Source: Halalkalibaculum roseum
GTDB lineage: Bacteria; Bacteroidota; Rhodothermia; Balneolales; Balneolaceae
NCBI RefSeq assembly: GCF_011059145.1
Contig: NZ_JAALLT010000002.1
Location: 558,001-622,000 of the forward strand
Direction: 5' to 3'
DNA: 64,000 nt
Shown: piece by piece, positions 56,387-64,000 of the stretch
Position numbering within the stretch: position 1 is the stretch's first letter
Layout: every line of letters starts with the position of its first letter
Made by a program: the position numbers and the translations under genes
Notes under the pieces: generated by a model
Databases searched by the model: none
What the model saw: only the letters and a program-made list of their open reading frames with translations
Told to the model about the DNA's origin: nothing

Positions 56387-56650
56387 ATGGAGACCGTTGA
56401 CTACGCACATGATCGTCAGCTTAACGATTTTATTATAGATTTCTCGGATGGCAATCTGGATGGGATTGAGCTTCTAGTGTTCAATGAATATCTGGAATTT
56501 TCTGATCCCGTGAGGACATTTGCTGTTAAAGCAAAGAAAGGCCGTCAGTCTCTAAGAAATCATTATAAGGTTGAAGCGGCTAACGACTTCGAAGAAAAAC
56601 TGGCCAAGCGAATAGCTCAAGAGAAAGAGAACCTGATTGAAATAGAATAA
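56387..56650 (+). CDS. Small protein downstream of the sigma gene, 87 aa
   Basis: Charged, helical, no signal or TM segment. It has no HxxxCxxC zinc motif, so it is not a canonical ZAS anti-sigma. VDYAHDRQLNDFIIDFSDGNLDGIE recalls the N-terminal zinc-finger-like helix bundle of some anti-sigma factors. A regulatory partner for the sigma is inferred only from position. It converges with the E1 gene (42 bp). Confidence 0.5.
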   Translation: METVDYAHDRQLNDFIIDFSDGNLDGIELLVFNEYLEFSDPVRTFAVKAKKGRQSLRNHYKVEAANDFEEKLAKRIAQEKENLIEIE

Positions 56651-56692
56651 CAAGAGATTATTCAACAGTCTGCTACGGAAACTCGAACTGAC

Positions 56693-58678
56693 TCAATAAG
56701 CGAGTAAATTTTCCAGCTTTTCCTCTAACCTGTAATTAGCCAGGTAGCCTTTTTCCAGTTCGGTATTGAATGGTATTGGCATATCTAATGATGAGCAGCG
56801 CATAATTGGTGCATCCAGATCCTCGAAACACTCCTCTCCGATTAATGAGGATATCTCGCTCATCGGTCCCAATGTTTGAGATGGTTCCTGCAGCAGCAAC
56901 ACCTTGTGTGTTTTTGCAACGGTTTCTTTGATGGTCTCCATATCAAGCGGAACAAGGCTCCTTAGATCTACCACTTCCAATTCTATTCCTTTATCTGCGT
57001 ACTTTTCAGCTACTTCTAAAGCCCAGTGTACACCCATGCCATAGCTTATAATACTGGCCCGGTTGCCTTCTCTGCTGATCCGGGCTCTTCCGAGCTCTTC
57101 TACCTTACAATCATCAGGGGTAGTCTCACGAATACTGCGATAGAGTTTCTTGTGCTCAAAAAACAGTACGGGATTTGGGTCTTGAAGAGCACTGTAAAGT
57201 AGATTTTGAGCGTCTTTTACAGTGGAGGGAACAACAATCTTTAAGCCGGGATGTTGCATGAACCATCCCTCGGTAGATTCTGAATGATAGGGCCCGGCAC
57301 CCACACCGGCACCATGAGGAGCGCGGATGGTAATATTCAGCGGTGGCATCCAGCGATAATGAGCTTTGGCGAGGTTATTAACGATCTGATTGTAGCCGCA
57401 GGAAATGAAATCAGCAAACTGAATTTCAACTATCGGCTTGAATCCTTCCAGTGCAAGACCGATAGCACAACCAATAGCACCGGACTCAATAATAGGCGTG
57501 TTACGTATTCGTTGCTTGCCGAATTGATCAACAAATCCTTCTGTAACCTTAAATACTCCTCCATATTCAGCGATATCCTGCCCGAGCATGATATAACTGT
57601 CATCTTCCTCGAAAGCCTTTCTCAGGGAAAATTGGATGGCATCAACAAATCTTTTCTCAGAAACCGTACTCTTATTCTTATTAGAAGGTTGGGGTTTAAA
57701 TGAGGTATAAACATCAGACAGTTCCTTATCACGATCAAACCTTGGTTCTTCGGCTTCAAGTGCCTTCTGAAGCGGCTCAGATATGAGTTGATCGATTTCC
57801 GACTTTAGCTCCTCAAATTGCTCCTTGTTTTCAATTATTTCATTTTTTAAAAGCCACTCTTCGTAACGGGAAATGGGATCTTTCTCTTTCCACTTTTCAA
57901 ATTTTTCATCAGGTATATAGAAGGTGCCTGATGCCTCCTCATGACCTCGCATCCTGAAAGTTTTTGCTTCGATCAGTGTGGGTTTTCCTTTTAAGGCATC
58001 TTTACGGGCCTGCGCCACGGTATCCATCACTTCAAATAGGTTATTGCCATCAATGCTGATTCCATTCATTCCGTATCCCACAGCACGGTCAGCCAGACTC
58101 TCGCAGGCAAACTGCTCCCTGGTAGGCGTGGAGAGTCCATAGCCATTGTTTTCAATAATAAATATGACCGGTAATTCCCATACAGCGGCAAGATTCAATG
58201 CCTCATGAAAATCGCCTTCACTGGTAGCTCCGTCACCGCAAAAGCTTAAAGCAACAAAATTGTTCTCTTTTAGTTTTGATGCCAACCCGAGACCGCCTGC
58301 AATCGGCATGGTTGCGGCAAGGTGCGATATCATTCCTGAAATGCGATGCTCCATATCCCCAAAATGAAAAGAGCGATCTCGCCCTCCTGTAAACCCATCG
58401 GCTTTACCGAATAACTGACAAAATAGTTTATAGAAATCCACTCCACGCGTGGTAAATATCCCAAGATTTCTGTGCATGGGTAAAATGTAATCTTCATCAT
58501 GAAGCACGTTGGCAATACCCACCGCAATTGCTTCCTGTCCGATCCCTGAAAACCACTTGCTAATTTTATTCTGCCTAAGCAGATTCAACATTTTTTCTTC
58601 GATGCGGCGGGGGAGTAGTAGATCACGATATAGAGATAGAGCTTTTTTATCAGATATATTTTTTTGAGGTTGAATCAT
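56693..58678 (-). CDS. 2-oxoacid dehydrogenase E1, alpha-beta fusion
   Basis: 661 aa: alpha region (residues 1-330) with the TPP motif GDGATSEGDFHEALNLAA and ENNGYG, and beta region (about 340-661) with IMLGQDIAEYGGVFKVT and GAGVGAGPYHSESTEGWF. Both halves look intact. The branched-chain/pyruvate E1 decarboxylates a 2-oxoacid and loads E2 lipoyl groups. The fused arrangement is known in Bacteroidota; no E2 or E3 gene lies in the window. It diverges from the polyamine genes. Confidence 0.88.
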   Translation of the reverse strand: MIQPQKNISDKKALSLYRDLLLPRRIEEKMLNLLRQNKISKWFSGIGQEAIAVGIANVLHDEDYILPMHRNLGIFTTRGVDFYKLFCQLFGKADGFTGGRDRSFHFGDMEHRISGMISHLAATMPIAGGLGLASKLKENNFVALSFCGDGATSEGDFHEALNLAAVWELPVIFIIENNGYGLSTPTREQFACESLADRAVGYGMNGISIDGNNLFEVMDTVAQARKDALKGKPTLIEAKTFRMRGHEEASGTFYIPDEKFEKWKEKDPISRYEEWLLKNEIIENKEQFEELKSEIDQLISEPLQKALEAEEPRFDRDKELSDVYTSFKPQPSNKNKSTVSEKRFVDAIQFSLRKAFEEDDSYIMLGQDIAEYGGVFKVTEGFVDQFGKQRIRNTPIIESGAIGCAIGLALEGFKPIVEIQFADFISCGYNQIVNNLAKAHYRWMPPLNITIRAPHGAGVGAGPYHSESTEGWFMQHPGLKIVVPSTVKDAQNLLYSALQDPNPVLFFEHKKLYRSIRETTPDDCKVEELGRARISREGNRASIISYGMGVHWALEVAEKYADKGIELEVVDLRSLVPLDMETIKETVAKTHKVLLLQEPSQTLGPMSEISSLIGEECFEDLDAPIMRCSSLDMPIPFNTELEKGYLANYRLEEKLENLLAY

Positions 58679-58883
58679 TAATTATTTCGCAAAATGTTGT
58701 AATTTATATTTCTGTGATACTTTCATATGCGCGTTCTTGTAGAATATGGATAAAATCATTTTTTTAAAGATCGTATCCAAAAGGAATTTCATAGAAGTAG
58801 TAACCGTTTTTTATATCAACTTTATGCATTGGATCACTTAGCTGCTTCATATTTAGATCGCCTGAATGTTTTGATGATTTGGC

Positions 58884-58940
58884 AAATGCGACATCAACTT
58901 AACCGTTAAAATAATGGTTGGTTCGGTCGCATTTTTAATT
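58884..58940 (+). terminator. Leader terminator upstream of speD
   Basis: AAATGCGAC (58884-58892) pairs perfectly with GTCGCATTT (58926-58934), with an inner AACC/GGTT stem, then TTTTTAATTTT. It stands 50 bp before speD, on the plus strand after the divergent E1 start. An intrinsic terminator in a leader of up to 200 nt suggests attenuation; no known riboswitch was recognised. Confidence 0.65.
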
Positions 58941-58990
58941 TTGAGCAGATAATTCAATTTCACTTAATACCGTAGAGGAATACCTAATAA

Positions 58991-59392
58991 ATGGAAGCAC
59001 TTGGTCGTCAAATTCTCGTTGAATTTTATGATTGTGACTCTGATAAAATAAATGACGTCTCTTTTGTTGAATCGGCTTTTCTGGAAGCAACCAGAAAGTC
59101 AAAAGCAACGATAATATCTCACAACTTTCACAAGTTCAGTCCTCATGGGATCAGCGGTGTGGTAGTAATTGCCGAATCCCATGTCACCATTCACAGCTGG
59201 CCCGAATACAACTACGCAGCGGTGGATATTTTCACCTGTGGTGATACCATAGACCCATGGGTGATACAGGAATATCTCAAAGAGGCTTTTGAATCGAAAA
59301 ATATTTCCTCTATGGAGATGAAAAGAGGACTGTTTAAAGTACAACCGGGACAGCGACTTTTATTTAAACCACAAAAAGTATCATCCAACTAA
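58991..59392 (+). CDS. speD: S-adenosylmethionine decarboxylase proenzyme
   Basis: 133 aa, prokaryotic short form. ESHVTIHSWPEYNYAAVDIFTCG: the Ser of the ESH motif becomes the pyruvoyl group after self-cleavage. It makes decarboxylated SAM, the aminopropyl donor for spermidine. 9 bp before the arginine decarboxylase gene, with speE further downstream. Confidence 0.95.
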   Translation: MEALGRQILVEFYDCDSDKINDVSFVESAFLEATRKSKATIISHNFHKFSPHGISGVVVIAESHVTIHSWPEYNYAAVDIFTCGDTIDPWVIQEYLKEAFESKNISSMEMKRGLFKVQPGQRLLFKPQKVSSN

Positions 59393-59401
59393 TTGAGGCC
59401 A

Positions 59402-59914
59402 ATGAAAGAATCACCACAGACAAGTATGCAGGAATTTATGATGGTTAATACCCCTAACGTATTTGCATTAGTAAGAGGGGCATCAGAGGGAAGAACAAGG
59501 CTAAATGCTTTTGATAATTCATTATTAAATGCCGGGGTAGGCGACACTAATCTTATGCGTATGAGCAGTATTCTGCCACCGGGTGCTAATCAAAAAAATA
59601 TTGATGATCTTGACCTGCCTAAAGGTGGACTTATACCCTTAGCCTATGCTACTATAGACTCAACCACGCCGGGACGATATATCTCTTCTGCCATCGCAGT
59701 TGGTATTCCCGAAGATGAAACGGAACCGGGTGTAATCATGGAGTTTGAAGATCACAGCAAGTTGGATAACGTGGAGAATATTGTTCGTCAAATGGTTGTC
59801 GATGCTTTTGATTATAGGAACAGGAAACTAAGGGAGATCAAGTCAATTGGAATAGAACACCGTGTGGAAACCTGTGGAGCGACTTTTGCCGCAGCAGTGC
59901 TCTGGTATGAGTAA
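59402..59914 (+). CDS. Pyruvoyl-dependent arginine decarboxylase
   Basis: 170 aa from ATG 59402 (a TTG at 59393 is in frame but next to the speD stop). The cleavage site is GVGDTNLMRMSSILPPG: Ser-Ser self-processing gives the pyruvoyl prosthetic group. It converts arginine to agmatine, independent of PLP, as in methanogens, chlamydia and many Bacteroidota relatives. With speD and speE it forms a polyamine cluster. No agmatinase is present in the window. Confidence 0.92.
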   Translation: MKESPQTSMQEFMMVNTPNVFALVRGASEGRTRLNAFDNSLLNAGVGDTNLMRMSSILPPGANQKNIDDLDLPKGGLIPLAYATIDSTTPGRYISSAIAVGIPEDETEPGVIMEFEDHSKLDNVENIVRQMVVDAFDYRNRKLREIKSIGIEHRVETCGATFAAAVLWYE

Positions 59915-59920
59915 ATCAGG

Positions 59921-59988
59921 ATTCAAGATGCAGGATGCAGGTCTAAATTTAACTTTACCTTCTGCCTTCTGCATTTTGAGACTTGAAT
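59921..59988. repeat. Imperfect inverted repeat before speE
   Basis: ATTCAAG-ATGCAGGATGCAG on the left (from 59921) faces CTTCTGCATTTTGAGACTTGAAT on the right. The arms match except for small insertions. It resembles the interspersed repeat-like spacers at 52812-52919 and 54500-54590, but is not identical to them. Confidence 0.4.
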
Positions 59989-60041
59989 TTAAAGGTTAGC
60001 CAACTAAACCACTGATTACAAATAAATTGCATTAAAGCATC

Positions 60042-60890
60042 ATGCCTTTATCCTATAACGAATACTACAACGAACGAACCGGCTTAACGGTAGGTGTTGA
60101 TAGATTGCTTTTTTCAGAGCAATCTGAATTTCAACAGGTGGAGGTATATGAGACCGATACCTGGGGAAATTTGATGACCATTGATGGCATGGTCATGCTC
60201 TCGGAAAAGGATGAATTTGTTTACCATGAAATGCTGAGCCATGTGGGCATGTTTGCGCTCCCTGATCCCCAGAAAGTATTAGTTATAGGGGGTGGGGATG
60301 GGGGGACTGCAAGGGAAGTACTTCGCCACGACTCTGTAAGAAGGGTTGATATGGTTGAAATCGATGAGACAGTTGTAAGAGCATCAAAAGAGTTTCTTCC
60401 TGAAGTCGGTGACTGGAAAAATCCAAAGCTCAACGTCCTTTTTGAGGATGGAATTAAGTTTGTTCAGAATATTGAGGAACCTTATGATGTAATTATCATT
60501 GATGGTTCAGATCCGGTTGGTCCCGCTGAAGGCCTATTCAAGAAAGATTTTATTCAGGCTTGTTATGACGGGCTGGCCGAAAATGGTATTCTAACGGCTC
60601 AAACCGAAAGCCCCTGGGTACAAGGTTACCACAGTAGCATGAACCGCGTATTTACCGCTCTTGACGCCATATACGAAGTATCTAAGATGTATCTGGCATT
60701 TATACCATTGTACCCGGCTGGGATGTGGTCTTTTGCATACGCCAGTAAAGGCATTGAACCAAAAGACGGGGAGGTAATTGAAAGAGTCAAAAGTGGTATG
60801 AACCGCTTCGGTTCTCACCTTCGGTATTACAACGAAGAGATACATAGTGGCTGTTTTGCACTGCCCAATTTTGTAAAGGATATTATATAG
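60042..60890 (+). CDS. speE: Spermidine synthase
   Basis: 282 aa, typical. VIGGGDGGTAREVLRHDSV (SAM-like cofactor pocket), MVEIDETVV, and IIDGSDPVGPAEGLFKKDF (catalytic Asp context). It transfers aminopropyl from decarboxylated SAM to putrescine (or agmatine in some species). Third of the polyamine genes, 127 bp after the decarboxylase. Confidence 0.94.
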   Translation: MPLSYNEYYNERTGLTVGVDRLLFSEQSEFQQVEVYETDTWGNLMTIDGMVMLSEKDEFVYHEMLSHVGMFALPDPQKVLVIGGGDGGTAREVLRHDSVRRVDMVEIDETVVRASKEFLPEVGDWKNPKLNVLFEDGIKFVQNIEEPYDVIIIDGSDPVGPAEGLFKKDFIQACYDGLAENGILTAQTESPWVQGYHSSMNRVFTALDAIYEVSKMYLAFIPLYPAGMWSFAYASKGIEPKDGEVIERVKSGMNRFGSHLRYYNEEIHSGCFALPNFVKDII

Positions 60891-60959
60891 GTTTCTTCAA
60901 TATTTCATTATGACAGTGCATGAGCCAATGTGAACTGTTAAAATCCAATTCTTCAACCT

Positions 60960-61871
60960 ATTGCAACTCTGAAAAACAAGCTGGCATATGTATTAGTTGT
61001 AATCGGAGCCTCACTATGGGGTATCATAGGTATATTTATTCATGAATTATCGAATGCTGGTTTCACGTCTCTTCAAATCGTTACTCTTAGAGTCGTATCG
61101 GCAGCCATAATGTTGGTCTCTTATTTACTCATCTCAGATGCTCAACTTCTTAAGATTAACATGAAAGATACCCCTGTCTTTGCAGGTACCGGCATAATGA
61201 GCATTGTTTTTTTCAATTGGTGTTATTTTACAGCAATTCAGGAGGTTTCGTTGTCTATTGCGGTTATGTTGCTCTATACCGGTCCGGCTTTTGTCATCTT
61301 ATTATCGCGTATCTTTTTTAAAGAGTACTTTAACTACCCCAAAATTATTGCTTTACTTTTTACGGCAGTAGGGTGCATGCTGGTAATTCAACTATTTCCA
61401 CTGAGCAACAAAACCATTTCATTTTATGGCGTACTGGTTGGTCTGGGTTCCGGATTTGGATATGCGCTCTATTCTATTTTCGGTAAAGTCGCCTTGCGTA
61501 AACATCCACCGATCACCATTATAACCTATACATTTGTATTTGCCTCATTGGCGTTACTTCCGACAAGCGGTTTGACATTAGATAGTACCCTTTTGTTTTC
61601 ACCAAACATTTTGATAACAATTCTTGGCTTAGGACTTTTTCCAACTGTACTAGCTTATCTATTGTATACCATAGGTTTGTCTATGATAGAGAGTGGAAAA
61701 GCATCTATTACAGCTACTATGGAACCGGTTATTGCCACTGCCTTAGGTGTGTTTATGTTTAATGAAGTTCTAACCGGGTTTCAAATAGTGGGCATATTTC
61801 TGATTATTTCGGCCGTCATTATATTGCAGATCAAAGGTAAAAAGAGAAAAACTGTCGCGAGAACGCCATAA
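60960..61871 (+). CDS. EamA-family (DMT) membrane transporter, unusual start
   Basis: The ATG at 61110 would give 253 aa and cut off the first transmembrane helix. The same frame stays open upstream to TAA about 60939 and encodes NKLAYVLVVIGASLWGIIGIF, the standard first DMT helix, beginning at ATT 60960 or CTG 60969 (about 300-304 aa). No ATG, GTG or TTG exists there in frame. Ten helices and the EamA repeat (ALYSIFGKVAL, TATMEPVIATALGVFMFNE) are visible. Substrate unknown. Confidence 0.8.
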   Translation: MATLKNKLAYVLVVIGASLWGIIGIFIHELSNAGFTSLQIVTLRVVSAAIMLVSYLLISDAQLLKINMKDTPVFAGTGIMSIVFFNWCYFTAIQEVSLSIAVMLLYTGPAFVILLSRIFFKEYFNYPKIIALLFTAVGCMLVIQLFPLSNKTISFYGVLVGLGSGFGYALYSIFGKVALRKHPPITIITYTFVFASLALLPTSGLTLDSTLLFSPNILITILGLGLFPTVLAYLLYTIGLSMIESGKASITATMEPVIATALGVFMFNEVLTGFQIVGIFLIISAVIILQIKGKKRKTVARTP

Positions 61872-61933
61872 GGTTTGTGAAACAGAAGTGATTTGCATAC
61901 CATATTTGTCAACAGATAATCTTAGTCATTTAT

Positions 61934-62674
61934 ATGAAGTCCTACTCCAAAATATCAGTCGCCTCTTTTATTCTTGCCATTATCGCTTCATTGATGTTTC
62001 TGCTTTCGGGTTACGGGTACCAGTGGGGCTGGTGGGAATTGGGATTCGCATTTCAGAGATTGATTCCCGGTGCTGCTTTGGCAGCTTTACTGGGCCTTAT
62101 CTTGCTTATTGTATATGGCATTCGAAAAAGCAAATCGAGCAAAGCTTATAAAGGATCATGGATGATTTATGCATCGGTCATTCTTTGTCTCGCTGTATTG
62201 GGAAATTTTGGGTACTGGTACCTGGAGATTCAGAAGGGGTATCCTCCGATTCACGACATAACAACGGATACAGAAAACCCACCCGAATTTGAAGCTATTG
62301 TTCCATTACGTGCCGATGCTCCTAACAAGACAGAGTATGGCGGAGAGGAAATAGCGGAAGCCCAAAAGGCATTTTATGACGGCTTAGAGACTATGAGATT
62401 GGAAGTTGCACCTGCTGAGGCTTATGACAAGGCGCTCATAGCAGCACAACAGATGCCATGGGAAATTGTAGCACAAAGTAAAGAAGATTTACGTATCGAA
62501 GCCTTTCACAAATTACCCTGGTTTGGGTTTATTGATGATGTGGTAATCAGGGTGGATACTACTGACAACGGAAGTAAAATCGATGTTAGGTCCGTCTCAA
62601 GAGTTGGCAGAGGTGACTTGGGTGTGAATGCCGACAGGATAAAAAGCTATTTAGCAGAGATTGAAAAGGAATAA
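61934..62674 (+). CDS. Membrane protein with DUF1499 domain
   Basis: 246 aa. Three TM helices (about 10-30, 42-64, 78-96) precede a cytosolic or periplasmic domain ending in PWFGFIDDVVIRV and RSVSRVGRGDLGVNADRIKSYL, the DUF1499 pattern. Function unknown. 63 bp after the transporter gene. Confidence 0.78.
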   Translation: MKSYSKISVASFILAIIASLMFLLSGYGYQWGWWELGFAFQRLIPGAALAALLGLILLIVYGIRKSKSSKAYKGSWMIYASVILCLAVLGNFGYWYLEIQKGYPPIHDITTDTENPPEFEAIVPLRADAPNKTEYGGEEIAEAQKAFYDGLETMRLEVAPAEAYDKALIAAQQMPWEIVAQSKEDLRIEAFHKLPWFGFIDDVVIRVDTTDNGSKIDVRSVSRVGRGDLGVNADRIKSYLAEIEKE

Positions 62675-62794
62675 GTCTTACTCGTTTTTTTTCAGTGAGA
62701 GGAAGGTAATCACCTGGATTATTTTCCTATGAATTGTCTTTAGAGAGTAATCTAAAAGTTGAACTAACTCCAAAAGTGTATACCCCGAATACCA

Positions 62795-64000
62795 ATGCTT
62801 ACATACTGCAGCGGTACTGATTTATTTGATCTTGTAGATGAACTGCTTAAACAGTTTGATGCCGATCCTCTGCAGAATCCCCTCTCACCGGAGATATTTA
62901 TTGTACAGAATCACGGAATGGCTCATTGGCTTTCTCTCTATATGGCCGAAGAGAATGGCATAGCGGCTAACATGAGTTTTGAGTTTCCGGCTGAACGCAT
63001 TTGGAATCTTATCAGAATGGTGAATTCTGATATACCCGATACCTTGCCTTCAGATCGCCTTCCTATGACGTGGTCTTTATTAAATATCCTGAGAAATGAG
63101 GATGATAAAGAACTCGATATTTTAAATGAATATGTAGAAGAAGAGGATCCTGTAAAGCGAGAAATGCGTAGATGGAAACTGGCTGGGCGTATTGCCGACG
63201 TCTTTGATCAGTACCTTACTTATAGGCCTACCATGCTTACCTCTTGGGAGAAGGGGCGATCGGTCACCGATTACCGGGAAGAGCGATGGCAAGCCCATTT
63301 GTGGCGTAATCTGATGGAATATTGGAGCAGTTCTTCGAAAACCGAGCACAAGCATCGTGCAAAACTTCAGCAGCAGCTTTTGAAAGGCTTGAAGGCAGAT
63401 ATTATAGATTTAAAAAAGCTTCCACAACGCATCTCGGTATTCGGTGTTTCCACCATGCCGCCTATTTACCTCAGAATTTTAGTCAAACTTTCAAGACTAA
63501 CGGATGTCTACTTTTATGTTCTGGAGCCTGCAGGGCGGGGTGATCATCCCATTTATGAATCGATGGGGAAAACAGGTAAGGAGTTTCGTTCGCTATTAAA
63601 ATCTTATATGACCGAATATGAAATTGAACCGAAAATTTTAGACAGAAGGAAGAAAAGAGACACTCACCATTCGTTATTAGCTAGCTTTCAAAACTCCCTG
63701 CTGGGATATGATACAGATAAAGCCGATAGCACTGATGAACATATTCTAAGTATTCACTCTTGCCATAGTGCAAGGAGAGAAGTGGAGGTACTCTATGATC
63801 AACTACTTGGTATGCTTGAAGAGGATGAAAACCTGAATCCATCCGAAATATTGGTTCTGACTCCTGACCTCGCATCCTATGCTTCCGAAATCAAAGCCGT
63901 TTTTGATACGGTTGAAGAATCCTTACCCGAAATACCCTTCCATTTAACCGAAAAGAATATTGGCCGGTTACATCCTGTTGCCCAAACTGTGGTCAAACTT
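62795..64000 (+). CDS. recC: Exodeoxyribonuclease V gamma subunit RecC (5' part, runs off the window)
   Basis: Open from ATG 62795 through the right edge (402 codons, no stop). MLTYCSGTDLFDLVDELLKQF, then IVQNHGMAHWLSLYMAEENGIAANMSFEFPAERIW (RecC start), SVFGVSTMPP and ISVFG/LEPAGRGD. RecC recognises Chi and, with RecB and RecD, resects broken DNA ends. RecBCD genes would be expected further right; only this part is visible. Confidence 0.88.
   Translation, partial: MLTYCSGTDLFDLVDELLKQFDADPLQNPLSPEIFIVQNHGMAHWLSLYMAEENGIAANMSFEFPAERIWNLIRMVNSDIPDTLPSDRLPMTWSLLNILRNEDDKELDILNEYVEEEDPVKREMRRWKLAGRIADVFDQYLTYRPTMLTSWEKGRSVTDYREERWQAHLWRNLMEYWSSSSKTEHKHRAKLQQQLLKGLKADIIDLKKLPQRISVFGVSTMPPIYLRILVKLSRLTDVYFYVLEPAGRGDHPIYESMGKTGKEFRSLLKSYMTEYEIEPKILDRRKKRDTHHSLLASFQNSLLGYDTDKADSTDEHILSIHSCHSARREVEVLYDQLLGMLEEDENLNPSEILVLTPDLASYASEIKAVFDTVEESLPEIPFHLTEKNIGRLHPVAQTVVKL

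Noticed and set aside
1-64000. CRISPR arrays, insertion sequences, rRNA genes
   Set aside because: No regularly spaced repeats, transposase genes or rRNA sequence were seen anywhere.

Overview
The window looks like a chromosomal segment of a Balneolota/Rhodothermota-type member of the Bacteroidota-Chlorobi (FCB) group. The evidence is a TTG-N20-TATCTTTG promoter in front of rpsO, very few Shine-Dalgarno-like sites, several probable TTG/GTG starts, many SpII lipoproteins and Bacteroidota-style secreted proteins, and an IF-2 with a long acidic insert. The assignment is an inference from sequence style; no database was searched.

Layout. 0-7.4 kb: the end of an unidentified gene, a renalase-like flavoprotein, an ABC exporter half, an RNase Z with a basic tail, a second ABC exporter half whose degenerate motifs complement the first, and a class V aminotransferase broken by a 1-nt deletion. 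7.4-14.7 kb: an acidic DUF5343/helical-repeat protein, sparse small ORFs, then an operon of outer-membrane beta-barrel, short PstS-like periplasmic protein and a sensor histidine kinase. 14.7-22.9 kb: a gene-poor accessory region ending at a tRNA-Leu. It carries lipoproteins, an amidohydrolase, a cupin, a TonB-domain remnant, three paralogous small proteins of about 70 aa, and six minus-strand elements. Each element has an ECF-type promoter (TGTAA[C/G]-N16-GTC), a transcript of roughly 70-100 nt and a GC-rich terminator. This is the best candidate for an undescribed system.

23-33.9 kb: a paralogue of the DUF5343 protein, a receiver-only response regulator, galE, mtgA, an Hpt protein, a thioesterase, secreted proteins, a TPR protein and a btaB-btaA pair for betaine lipid synthesis. 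34-41.5 kb: a small membrane-anchor protein, prfB with its programmed +1 frameshift, coaE, fbp, an SGNH hydrolase, a DUF192 lipoprotein and a large VPS10/sortilin-type beta-propeller protein.

41.7-56.7 kb: the conserved information-processing run rimP-nusA-infB-rbfA-truB-ribF-rpsO-pnp, then an M16 peptidase, asnS, holA, and an ECF sigma factor with a small downstream partner. 56.7-64 kb: an E1 alpha/beta fusion of a branched-chain-type 2-oxoacid dehydrogenase, a polyamine cluster (speD, pyruvoyl arginine decarboxylase, speE) behind a terminator-bearing leader, an EamA transporter without an ordinary start codon, a DUF1499 membrane protein and the 5' part of recC running off the window.
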